From the NCBI GenBank assembly GCA_963930655.1, contig OZ005611.1, positions 21,935,001 through 21,999,000 on the forward strand: a stretch of 64,000 nucleotides of DNA. Direction: 5' to 3'. The translations under genes were made by a program, and so were the position numbers. Positions 22,743-34,770 of this stretch are shown here, in pieces (position 1 is the stretch's first letter; each line of letters opens with the position of its first letter). This stretch comes from Myrica gale. Taxonomy: Eukaryota > Streptophyta > Magnoliopsida > Fagales > Myricaceae. A model generated the notes under the pieces. The model saw nothing but the letters and a program-made list of their open reading frames with translations, made no database searches and was not told the DNA's origin.

Positions 22743-25700
22743 CTAGAAGATGGAGTCTAGATACTGGTTATAGTGCCTCCTATTGAACTCCAACAAGCTG
22801 CCATATGTGCGATCGGAAACCCCCACAAAGAGAGCTTCGCTGTCAGGGCTAAAAGATATCCCACCAATCTCCCCGAATAGATCAATCTCTTGACCATGAA
22901 CATATCCAGTCTCTGCGTCAAAGATATGTACAAAGTCTGCTGGCTCAGCCATAGCCATAAACCGGCCATCGGAGCTGAACTTTACAGCTCTTACTGCCCC
23001 CATTCTTCCCTTTAGAACAGCTAGGGACTTGGACGTATTCCTTATGTCCCACAGCCTGCAGGTAGTATCTTGGTTCCCAGTAGCCAAAATTCGTCCATCT
23101 GGGTGCCAAGCCGAGGAAAAAGAATAATCCAGGTGCCCCTTGAGGTTGCCAATGACCTGCTCCAAGTCCGTAAGTCAAAACTAAACACATTCCCTCCTTA
23201 AATAGGAGAAAAATAAGAAAGAAGCAAGCAAAAAGAGTGACTTACTTTTCCAGACTGAGCATCAGCAATCAAGCACTCTGAACTGTCACCAAGAACCGCA
23301 AGCAGCTTACCATCTGGGCTAACAGAGGTGTTCTACAAACAAAGTGATAACAAAGGAGACTGAGAAATATGGCCAACAATTAGCACCTATCGGTCAAGTA
23401 TTGTTACTGCAGACGATACTCACATTTACAGACCAATTGAAAGAGAAGAGATTTAGTAAAGCAAAATTCTCGGCATCAAAGACCCTAACTTGAGCATCAT
23501 TGTTCGCACTCATAACCCTCAGTGAGCCACTGCAGATAGAAAGCTCAGTCAAATGAATGGGATGACAGAACATAAAATTTGTTTCCTGGGAGGATAAAGA
23601 CATACTTCTGGTTACGGAAAACATCAACAGCATTGGTGATAGCATTCTCATCAGTCGTAACTTTTGTGCAGAATGCAACTCCAGGTTGATTCAAGAACTG
23701 TCCCACATATAAAGTCAGTTAGAGAACAGCAAACCAGTGCACATTGTATTGGACGTTCGTACAAATGAGCACTCATTTAGGTGACTTGTATACCTTGCAG
23801 ATCAGTTCCCCCTGAAACCCGCCTGCCACCAGTAAATTCTCTTTAACGGTCATGGTGCTTATCTGTACTCTTGAGAGTGACTGAGGCAACAATCCAGGGC
23901 GATTCTATAATAGGAAAAATTCAAACTAAACTAAGACACAAAACAAATAAAATGCCACAAAAAACAAACTCCTTGTTGGTCAGAGAAGTGGCTAATTACC
24001 AGTGTGGGAACAATCGGTTTAGCAACATTGAGGACTTCTTTGCCCCTCCTCAGCAATGAGGACCAATGCATCACTGAATAGTTCTGCATTAGGTACACAT
24101 CATGCTTTGATGTTGCCCATAACAAGTTCCTCAGCTGCACCAGGAGAACAAAATGGTTGATGGGTATATCAAAAACAACACCCAGAATTCCAAGAAAGTA
24201 CAATGAGTCAACATCGACCAATAAAACAAGCAACAATAAGTTGAATTCCAAACCATCTATTTCAGCTACTTAACCAGCTAAATCTGTATTATCAGCCCGA
24301 GGATGGGTTTTCTTCTCATTCTTTTCTTATTTTTATGGGGTGTAGTTATCACACCATTTGAGATAGCAATTTGGAGTTGAACAAAACTTAAGACTTATTT
24401 ACAACTCCTCTAGAGGTTAGCAATAAATTTGTCAATCAGAAAACAAGATCTTAAGAACAAGATGGAGAAAGAGGCCAGTACTCCCCCACAACATTTAGTC
24501 CATCCTCTCAAAAAGAAACCCAAAAAGGAAAAAAGGCCGAAGAAAGAAAGTAATGTGAGAATGCATATAACATGCACCAGTAGCCTGTTTATCTCCATGC
24601 AAACGTTGGGGCTCGTAATTCACTACCATCACCAGACAAGTTTAGAGACAACAGGGACACAAAATCAGTAGTGCTGTTATGTACTTCAAAACGTTTGTAA
24701 TGTCGTTCTGTATGACTTCTTGACTTCAAGCACCCTAGTGATAGGACACATGAAGCAAATAATCCGTGTAGCAATACAACACGAGAAAACAGCATCCACT
24801 TTTACCCCCGATATAAAGAGCTACATTATATCTGGTATGCAAAACCGTTTATTAGGACTAATGAACATTTGCCATCGGTTTGGGGATTTGAAAGGGTGAA
24901 ACCCCTACAAATAGGACACTAATAGGTTGATTGCCAAAAAAAATGTAAATCATAAAGCTCATACACCCAACAACATAAGCAGATATCATAGAAAGGCAGC
25001 TGAAAAGAGTCTTCAAACAGTGCATCATTGATATTTAGAAGAATAAAAGAGAATTACAAACTAATCAAAAGGATCTGCATTAACATGCCAAGGAGAAAAG
25101 ATCATAAAAAATTATGGCACGTAACAGGAAACCAAAATATGATCGTCAAGATATGTAAAGATCTATAGGAATCGGTTCTTGTCACGAGCTGCAATGCATC
25201 TCAATATTCTAGTGACTAATAATTCTAGAAAAAAGTCAGTATGAAGTGCAATGATAGTACTACTTAGGCCCCTCATCACCAGGAACACTGATACTCGGAC
25301 AACTACAGGAATTGCTACAGTGGCCGCTAAATGCTCAGATATTGTCCTATCATACCATATAAATAATGCCGCGCCAGCTGCTCAGATAAAACTTCCACCC
25401 TCCTTTAAAGGCTGAAATAAAGAGAAATAGCAGTCCTAAATGCAAAAGGGGTTAAAGCAATATAATTATATTTGATAGCCAACAGAAGCAATTTATTCAC
25501 AACCAGATATCACACACAAAGATCAATAAACCAATCAAACGCCACAATGGCATTAAATTTTAAGAGAGTGATGAATGCACCCATTAGGCTATTTGAACCA
25601 CTGAGGGTAAGACTACTAAAAACCTGAAGTGTTCATGATACATCAACTAATTGACTGTGATCACATTAAATAATTTGATAGCTGGTTAATTTTTTCCCCT

Positions 25701-28700
25701 AAAAAAATACAAATTTATGCTTGATGTATTTCGCCTTTTCAGATGAGGGGCTTTTTTTTGAGATAATAGATCGCTGTAACTAACCAGTTAGATTGTAAAC
25801 CTAAAAATATCTCCTCCCCCTCCCTTTCCCAGTGAAAAACTGAAATAGAAGTTTGTGAAGTGTAGAAAATCCCTTAGCTAACTCAATCTCCCAAACTCCG
25901 AAGTGCTCATCAAAGAGCATAGCAGCAAAGTGAGTAATGCCTCAAACATAGTGAGTTATTATGAATACATGCACCTGTGGTGTGATATAACAAGTCATGT
26001 TTGCAATTCACAACATCTGCTTCAGGTTCTCAGGAATGCCAAGTCAAACCATAATCACGATGTATCCATATTCATAACTTGGCACAAAACACTTGCCAAC
26101 AGTGTAAATATCTCGAATACATCCATTAAAGTACCTTCCACATATTGTGTTTTAAATTTATTAACTTTTGGTGAACAGTTAGCAAGAGCAAGTCTTAAGA
26201 AAGCATCGTTCTCGTATCTGCAAAAAAAAAGTATCCTGTAAATAGAAACCCCAGCTTTATTGCATTAAGTGGGGCATGGGGCAGAGTACCACAGTTCAAA
26301 AACAATTTCGGATATAATCCAAAGGAAATATTACGAATTTACACGTTTTAAGTATTTACTGTTATATAATTATCAAAAAAAAAATTATTTACTGTTATGG
26401 GTGTAGTAAACGAAAATCCTTTCCAGAAAATTAAGATGGTGTTTTGTCTTAAAATTCTGGCCACTCCAAATCATCTCTTTATTACAATAAAGATTAAAAA
26501 TTCATTCAAATCATCTCTCTTCATTTTTTCACCAACTCCCATATAAATTAAAATTTTGACCACCCCCAAATTTTTTTGGTTAGCAAACACCACCTAAGTT
26601 GGTTTTCAAGAATCTCTTTGCAGATCAGTCAGTCAATCAATGTACTTTTTGTGGGTTTTGAAAGGAGGGGGGGGGGGGTTATAAAAATCAACTATAATCT
26701 CCAAGTCCAGTTAGTGCACCTGAACAGAGAGTTGCAACGGCCTCATTTAACCATAGATAAATCTCGAGAATTCTAAAACTTTTTAGTTGTTAGTAGGCTA
26801 GCTTAAGCATACCTGAACCGATACAAAAAAAAAATATCTTAAAACCTAATATAAGATAACAACTGAAAACTTCATACCTTCTAACAAATGGTTGAGGCAC
26901 AGAGCTATAGTTGCACATGAAAAAAATACATAAAAAGGTTATTATGTGCGCACAAATGTGCACCACTCCTAGACTAGAGATATGCCTATGACAGAAGTCC
27001 CAAAAAAATGAAAGCGAAGAATTTATTTAACACCAGGGCCCATACTCTGAAAATCTGAAATTGACAAGATCGATGCACTCAAAGATTCGTATATAAATCA
27101 ATATTACAATGACAAAATCTTGAGCAATAAAATACCACACTTAGCAACGAAATAATGAATTAAGCATTCAACATAGACTTACTTGAAAACTTAGAACAAG
27201 AAAGATGAAAAATGGAAAATTTAGGAAATTGAAAAACTGTAAAGTGCATAGGCATCATGGATATGAAGTTTAAAAATATGGACTATATAGACCGTAGACG
27301 ATAGTATTTTGACTTTAATATTGCAATCTGTCTAAAAAAAAACTTCAAAATACAATGCAGAGGGAAGGAAAAGAAACACAGCACATCAAAACAACAAATG
27401 GTTGGGGACTCCAGAATAGCTAATTTGACAATAGAAAAAAAAAATTGACTTTAAAGAGAGAAGAGCGATGAACATGAGACTACCTGAAAATGCACAATTG
27501 TTGATTTGACTAGCCTCGTATTGAACTGGAAATCATAGAAAGTCTTCCCCCTCTCCACTTGCAAGCACTCCTGACCGCATAACATAATATGTTTAGCAAG
27601 ACATGCCCAAGTAGATGCAACTATGCAACTCCAAACATACAGCAACAGAGTTGTAATTGATATAGGATCTACTTCTAACTTGAAAATATTATGAGTTTTT
27701 GAGTAAGAATCAGTCAATCAGGATGCAAAACTAGTGTTGTGTCGAGCAAAATCAAAAGGCTGTGAAACAATTAAATATCAATCTGGATATTTATGGTAAT
27801 ATAAAAAATTTACGAGATAGGCTTCTACTAGATTTGCAAATCAATACAAGAAGAATTGGGATTTTGGAGATTAAGGCAGGCCCAAAAGTTCTTTGGACTA
27901 GTCACAAAGTTTTAACTTCCTGATGAAGATCATCAATATATAAGATAAGAGTTAAATCTATATTGACCCTTGTCATCATCACGAAATTGCCATTTTCGAA
28001 GAGGAAGAAGGTATTCAAAATCTAAATGTTGGGTCTACCGGAACCCATATGACAATGGAGGCACTTACGCATCAAATCCAAGCAAACAAAGGCATCTAAA
28101 GCCCCAATCCATAGAAAACAGTTGGAAAAGAGATAGACAGATCAGGTTAGAAGAGCTCCGTATTACTAAGAGAAGTTAAAAACGTTCACGCTACAAAAAA
28201 AAAAACTTTAGAAATCAGCAAGAAGAGCCCTGCCCTTTGGCCAAAAAAAAAAATTCAAAGAATCGAAATCACTTACCCAAAGTATAACATAAATAATTAA
28301 AAAATTAAGGATTTTTTTGGGAAACAAATCCTCTATGATATGACAAAACCAAGAGCGAAGTGGATACTTTTCCAAACTACCTTTTCAAGCTCTTCCCGAG
28401 GGCGAGAAAGGTTCTCGTAGTTCTTGTATTGCTTCAATCGCATCTCACGGTACTTATCTCTTGTAAAATTAAGCCTCTCCCATGGAATTCCCTGTATATC
28501 TTTCCCCTTCCGAGCTTCCAGAGCAGAGGTATCGGTCTTTGGCTTACTCTGTAAAGCCTAATCCAAACAAACATAACCTCCATTACCATCATCTCCTGTT
28601 CTTCTTCATGGAACCATAAATTACACTAACTAATAACCCTATAGCTAATAGCATGGAAGGGAAAATAAAAAGAAAACACAAATGGAGGTTTACAGTTTCG

Positions 28701-28855
28701 AAGTCGTCCTCAAAGTCAGAGTCGGGAGAATCGAAATCGTTGTTCATCTGCGGCTCGTTTTCAGCGAGAGGGTACTCCCCGTCGTCGTAACCGGCCATGT
28801 AGTAGTAGTCGTCGTCTACGACATATTCGAGGTCGTCGTAGTTGAATTGCTCCAT
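22743..28855 (-). CDS. WD40 repeat protein (C2A9.03-like)
   Basis: Nine coding exons by splice signals and frame: 28855-28694, 28557-28381, 27570-27484, 24134-24000, 23904-23794, 23697-23606, 23529-23424, 23332-23246 and 23156-22743. All introns are GT-AG and frames join cleanly to give 456 aa. The acidic, Tyr-rich N-terminus (EYVVDDDYYYMAGYDDGEYP) and the block GKDIQGIPWERLNFTRDKYR are hallmarks of a conserved plant group annotated as uncharacterised WD repeat protein C2A9.03-like. WD repeats fill the C-terminal half (GHLDYSFSSAWHPDGR, then QDTTCRLWDIR, then GEIGGISFSPDSEALFVG). WD40 propellers are scaffolds; no specific role is known to me. Intron 3 is 3.35 kb. A 5' leader intron is likely: an acceptor with a long pyrimidine tract lies at 28932 and a CT-repeat leader at 29464-29487. 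Confidence 0.92.
24135..27483 (-). other. Large intron 3 of the WD40 gene
   Basis: 3.35 kb without a recognisable gene. It holds a MITE-like segment near 26432-26594. Small open frames have no family resemblance. Confidence 0.7.
26432..26594. mobile_element. MITE-like insert in the WD40 intron
   Basis: The left end GGTGTTTTGTCTTAAAATT is roughly inverted at the right end (AATTTTTTTGGTTAGCAAAC, then ACCACC). AT-rich and non-coding. No clear TSD. Confidence 0.4.
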
Positions 28856-29463
28856 TAACCTACAACATGAACTCAGTCCGATCACCCAAACCGGTTGAAA
28901 TGAACAATCATACGACCTCAGGCTCAGAGACCTAGAAAGAAGAAAGAAAATTTCGATTTTACGTTGACATTACGACATCTGGTTCACTATAAATCTTTTT
29001 CTGAACAGGGCCGAAGATTTAGCCCCTAAACTTTACATTTTAAGCCGACAGGTACGTTAAGAACATCTACATAATACCCAAAATGACAACACAAAAAGAA
29101 AAATCCTCGCTTCGAAGCAAACCCACGGCATCACAGAGAAATTACCTCCTAATCTTGGTAGAATCAAGCTAGAGGAGTTGGAGAATGGAAAACCGGACTG
29201 AATCAGAGACCTTCGAAGCGAAGGATCAAAACAGAAATACAACACCACCGCAAAAAGAAACGGTAAAAAAACGGAGGTCCAGACAATTTTCCAGGGAAAC
29301 AAACAAGATTCTCAAATTTGAGTAGTAGAGTAAGGGTTTACAGCTGCTGATGTGACTTCAGGACAAAGAAAAGTCACCAGAAGCGACGATAGAGAATGTC
29401 TAGAAAGAACGGGAGAGCGCTTTGTCAAAAAAGGGCGAGTGAAGGCGAGGCTAGATTCGCTAC

Positions 29464-29487
29464 TTATGGAGAGAGAGAGAGAGAGAA
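29464..29487 (-). promoter_or_regulatory. CT-repeat in the WD40 leader/promoter
   Basis: A (GA)n run, read as (CT)n on the gene strand, lies about 600 bp upstream of the start codon. CT-rich tracts are common around plant transcription starts and in 5' UTRs. Confidence 0.4.
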
Positions 29488-29981
29488 CGGGTTTTGGAGG
29501 TTTAACCCTTTGGTCGAAGTTCACATAGAGCGTGGGGTGAGAATGGCTTGGTGGAACCGCAGCAGACCTCAATCTCAATTTATGTTTTAAATAATTGGAA
29601 TCGGTGGGGCTAGGCTAGTGGGTCCCCCTCAACCGCCCGTTTTACCGGCTCGGCCGTTATCCCGGCACTGCAGTTTTTCTTTGTTTTTTTTGGGCAAGTC
29701 TTTCTTTTTCTGGCAAGTCTGTTTGTTTGTTTTTTTGGCAAGTCACTGTGGAGTTATCTTTCTCTCGATTTACAGCGTTTGGGGTAAGTATATATTATTT
29801 CCTCTTATAATCAATAGCATAAATCTGGACATAAAGATTTTCTCTGTTGAAATTGCATGGTACTATTTTATATGCTGTGTCTATTGTTCTTTATATATAG
29901 TGTCTAATCTTTTCTGGAATTATATAATAGAATTTAAATAAAAATTATAAATGATCATTATTCTTAACAGATATAAAATTT

Positions 29982-30413
29982 TAGGAAAATTGACATTTCA
30001 GTCCTTAGATTTTGGACACTTTTTCATTTTAGTCATTCACTTTAAAATTTTAGTCCTTGAGTTTTCTTTTTTTGACGAAATGGTTCTTCCTTCAGTCTGT
30101 CGTCCATATGCTTAACGTAATATGAAGCGGTCAACCTGATATATGTGTTGAAAGTGAGCAGTCAACCTCTACATGAAGCGGTCGACTGTTACATGTAGCC
30201 GTTGACCGATACAAATTTGCTGATGTGTTAGAGAGCTCCGTTAAACATATGTACGACAAATTGACGAAATAATCATTTCGTCAAACAAATAAAACTCAAG
30301 GACTAAAAATTTGAAAGTTAAAAATGAATGATTAAAATGAAAAAAGTGTTCAAAACCTAAGATTAAAATGAAAAAAGTGTTCAAAACCTAAGGATTAAAA
30401 AGAGAATTTCCCA
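29982..30413. mobile_element. Long-TIR (foldback) MITE, copy 2
   Basis: Same family as 331-675: TTTTAGTCCTTGAGTTTT, TTTGACGAAATGG and the CATATG block occur in both inverted arms, and GTCGAC-type words fill the centre. A 31-bp tandem duplication (GATTAAAATGAAAAAAGTG...) sits in the right arm near 30330-30391. Confidence 0.7.
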
Positions 30414-31530
30414 AAATTTTAGTAAGATAGAAAATTGTAGATGGTCCTTATTCCTCACATACTATGAGATTTTATTAATGAAAGACAATAATAAAAATAC
30501 TAAAAAATACTAATGAAATTAGATTTTTACCATGGAAATCATTAGTATTAATTACATTCAAAGTTTAATATTGTAATATCAAATACCTATTGATGTGGTT
30601 TTTTAGATGTAAATTTTAGATACTTAATAGATTTGTTCTATAATATCATAATATTTAGGTCAAGTTTTGCAGACTAATACTTTTTTAGAAATTCTAAAAA
30701 TGTTGTGAAAATTGGGATAGATGGTTGTATTTTCTTAAACCTCTTGGGCATCAATCGAATTTTTCTGTTATTATTTGGTCAGAATTGTTTATCAATAAAA
30801 CAGAAACATTTGTCGGAACAAGCCAGGAGGCGCGCAACTGACGCTCTTCGCTCAAGGTGTAAGACAAGTCGTAAAATCGCTATTAATATGTATTTGAGAA
30901 TTAAAATTTTAGAGTTATTAAAATTTTAGGTAATGAAAAAGTAAAGAGATATAATTTTTTATATTTTGTAATGAAAAGTAGTGATTTGATAGTTAGAGTG
31001 ATTATATTATAATTTTTTATTGTGCTAAAATTTTAAAATAGGTAAAATTTTAGTGTGCAAATAGAGACTAAGTCGATTTCTAGGGTTGGTCAACCACTAC
31101 GAAACCTCCATAGTAGATTTGACAGCTGTCAGTTCCTGACCGCTTCACTCCTCTGTCCAATTCCAAAAGGCATTCTCCATACTACCTTCGATATCGTTGA
31201 GCCACGTGGTTGCTGGCAGCTCGGGTTCCAGAAGCTTGGCGATCCCTGGTTCCACCACGTGGCTCTCAGTAGCTTTACAGGTGCCTCGAGGTTCGAGTCC
31301 CGATTTCGCCGTCTAACGGCGTTATTGAACAGCGTCGTTAATTTAACCGTGGTTAGTTTAGCCCGGTGGGTTAAGGATTAGCGTGCACCTTCTTGTCTTT
31401 CTCTCTACTCTCTAGCATCGTCGGTCGGTCGTTGGGTCCCATGGGAGCCTTTACTCTCGCACGTAGGCAACATGCTGTCATGCACGAAGCCACCAAAATA
31501 GAACCATTTATCAGTCGCAGATTCGAGAAG
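30414..31530. other. Spacer with G-boxes and a B-box-like motif
   Basis: No gene is recognised. Two CCACGTGG palindromes (near 31202 and 31255) lie about 55 bp apart, followed by GAGGTTCGAGTCCCG (near 31289), a match to a pol III B box. This could be a promoter remnant or a decayed SINE. Confidence 0.35.
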
Positions 31531-31763
31531 CGTTAGGTAGCGGAGCCGTACAGGGAATATATTTTTTTTAAGATTACCGTGAATGCAAAAGAAAAAAATA
31601 TAACTAAACATTTAAAATTTTAAAAAATTTAATACTTTCAATATAAGCGTTAGGTAGCGGAGCCGTACAGGGAATATTTTTTTTAAGATTACCGTGAATG
31701 CAAAAGAAAAAAAAATATAACTAAACATTTAAAATTTTTTAAAATTTTAATACTTTCAATATT
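31531..31763. repeat. 117-bp tandem duplication
   Basis: Units start at 31531 and 31648, both CGTTAGGTAGCGGAGCCG. They are near identical apart from homopolymer length changes. Confidence 0.9.
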
Positions 31764-34649
31764 TTTTAAAAAATATAATATCAAATCATTTCGTAATAAG
31801 TTTATCATCTAACCATTATACAAAAAATAATATAAATATTTACTCTAAATTGAAATTAACAAATAAAAGAGGAAACAAATTGTCATTAAATCGAAGCAAA
31901 GTCAAACTAAAAGAAAGAAAAAAAACTAAGTTACAGTTGCCATATATAAAGCCGCATAAGAAACTTGATGAGTTAAGTGATTTATTTATGTAACTTTTTA
32001 AAAAGTTAGGCAAAATTAATAGGTTATTTTTTTTTTAAAAAATAGAAATAAAAAACAAAAACTGCTATTTAGGTCATAAGCTTAATTGTATCTCTTGGTG
32101 AAATTTTAATTCCATTAACGTTTGTTGTTATTTTAAAAGATACTTGAATTCATTTATTATTTATTCCATTTTAAAGGGTATGATTTTTAAAGCATTAAAT
32201 TCGTCTCATTTATTTCAAGGTATAAATGGTATTTAAATGGGTAAAGAAGAGATACTATTTTTGGCCTTGCAAAAGAGATTTTTTGAAAATATTTGGGGGG
32301 AATTATATTTGAAGAAGAAAAATTGAGGTAAGAAAATATTTTTTTCCTTAAAAATGTTTTGAAGGAAAAAAAATCAGGGGTGGGGTGGGGTAGCCCCCTC
32401 CCACCCTCCCTCCCCTAAATCCGCCCCTGCATACACGTAAGCAAAATCTCGTGCAATCGGCATCACCACCAAACTGCTGTCAGCACATAAACATCTTTCC
32501 ATATAAAATTTCGAACAATATGATCACACAATAGCTCTATCTGTTGTATATATCTCTTTCTGAATTCTACCATACAATTCGGGTAGAAAATTACATAGAA
32601 TCTTGATTTCTAATCCTAATAGGTTACAAGCTTTGTTACTATTTGTCTTTTATCTTAAATTTAAAAAATTAATATATATAATTTTTTGTCCCTAACCTAT
32701 TAAACTTCTCATAAAAAAATCTTATTTTTTATAAAATTTGTACATAATTAGTAATTGAAGAGTAAATATAACCAACTTCATATTAAGTGTATTTTCTCGC
32801 TTAATTTATTTATTATTTTTGTTGTTAAATTTTTTTTCTTTCGAATGTTTGTATTCTAGCATTTTCAACCAGCGAGCCCACAGATTCTTTAATGCCTGAG
32901 GAGATCACATGCATTATGCATATTCATTTGAGGTCCCTCCTTGCCGAAGAGGGGGACCCAAGGACGGGCGTCCTTTACACCGAATTCCGAAAGACAGCCC
33001 CATTGATGATGCTATGCTTGATTGAGCTAGGCAACACGGCCTTCAATAATGTTGCAAAGAATCCTTTGATGACGACGGTCAAAGTCAAATTGAGGAAGTT
33101 TGAAGGGATAAGAATTAGGAAAAGGGTTAAAATCTTAATTAATTCAGGTTAGCCACCCAGCCAATCAAAGCACAGATCAACCCTATATTGTCAAGTACAT
33201 CCTCTAATCTCGATTCCTCTATGATTTAACGCACTAGGTGTTGAACCGGTTAATATTCTGTGAATGCATATCCGCTAGTTTCTCGACGGTTCTCTTCACG
33301 ATTAATAATCAGAAGCTAATAAATTATTAACAGGCGGAAATAATTGAAAAAGAAGAGTTTGTAAACAAGTACGGACGTGCAATAATATTCTTGGTAAGGA
33401 TATTAAATCGACTCGAAGCAAAGGAAGTTGATCAAATACCATTGAAAAAGATCACACCCATTTTGCTTATTTCAGTACCCACTTCACGTGAAAACAGCAT
33501 AGTACATAGACAAAAGCATGTCGTCGCCGGCTGCTTCCCCATCCATTAGCTATATGTTACTGGAGATATTTAAAAGAAGTACTTATTAAATAATATAATT
33601 TAATTAATACAATTTATCTTTTTTTATTAATTTAAGTTTTTATAATAAGTGGTAGCTAGGTTTAGTATATGATATCAAAGACAAGGTGTTTAGACCTAAA
33701 GTACCCCTTTAGCTCGTGCATAAGCTGGTTAAACGATAAAGAAGTGCGGCCCCTTCGAACCCCATGACAGGTAAGGGACGGCCAATTAAACAAATATAAC
33801 CTGCGTACGTAAGGCATCGAGAATTTGAGATCAAGACGCCTTATCATGAACAGAGAATCAAAGAGTAAAAGTGACAAAATTAAGAATCAAACAGGAGGCC
33901 GGCCCACTTTGATCAGGAATAATAAATAAAGTTAGCAAGTGCCAAGTCGGGAATCATTTCATCCTAATTACGTAAGTAACGAGCTCTCTAGATTTTAGGC
34001 TACACGACAACCGTACGTATAAGACATACAAAAAAGGGAATCAAATGAACCTAATTCGCAAGTAGTATGATCAGATGCTTTTGGCATCGCTAGTACTACA
34101 AAAGAGGACTGCAGGTTTCTAACTTTCGAGGTCCCATAGCTTTTCTCATGATCAGGTTCTTATTGTCCCTCTTTAATATAAAATGGGATCATGGAACAAA
34201 TTAGGTTTAAGGTTTTGGTTTGTTAATTTGGGATCGATAGATCATAGATGTCTCTATATGGATTCCGGAAGTTAAAATACGCTGATATGTGCACGTAACA
34301 AATAGTACTTATAGACACTAGTGCATATATACAAATATAACCCCTGCTTACCTTTTGATTTCCCTGTGTCAGTGTGGTTATAGATTCGGTTTGAGGGAAA
34401 ATATAGAACTTCTTAAGTCTCTCCAAATTAGTATCTGCATGGCTGAGAACTATATATGCACCGACTCTAACACTAACGATCCCTTTGTTCATCTACTTTC
34501 TCTCATTCTTCTTCCTCTAGCTTCATCTTCTTCTTTTTCTTCCCTTGGTTGTCAAAGTTCATATCCTACTCAACGCGCGCAACATAGCCATCAAAAATGC
34601 CACTGAAAGTTTCAAACAAGATCTTTATATACTTTATATGGCATATAAG
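31764..34649. other. Spacer with a lone hAT terminus
   Basis: AT-rich. A hAT-like 3' end (GTAGCCCCCTCCCACC ... ATCCGCCCCTG) stops near 32429 with no visible partner. The stretch 32880-33130 is more coding-like in composition but matches nothing I know. No gene is called. Confidence 0.35.
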
Positions 34650-34770
34650 CATAGGCGGATCTAGCGAGGGGCGATGGGGGTCGATAGCGAGGGGCGATTG
34701 GGGCAGCCGCCCCCCATCGCCTGAAAAATCTCTCAATTTTTTTTAATATGGGCTGCCTCCTTAGAAATTT

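Noticed and set aside
29312-29578. 88-codon minus-strand frame upstream of the WD40 gene
   Set aside because: Low-complexity Ser/Leu/Pro sequence from the CT-rich leader; no motif.
33700-33800. Possible tRNA or SINE (GGGGTTCGAAGGGG on the minus strand)
   Set aside because: No A box, cloverleaf, A-tail or flanking repeat could be made out.
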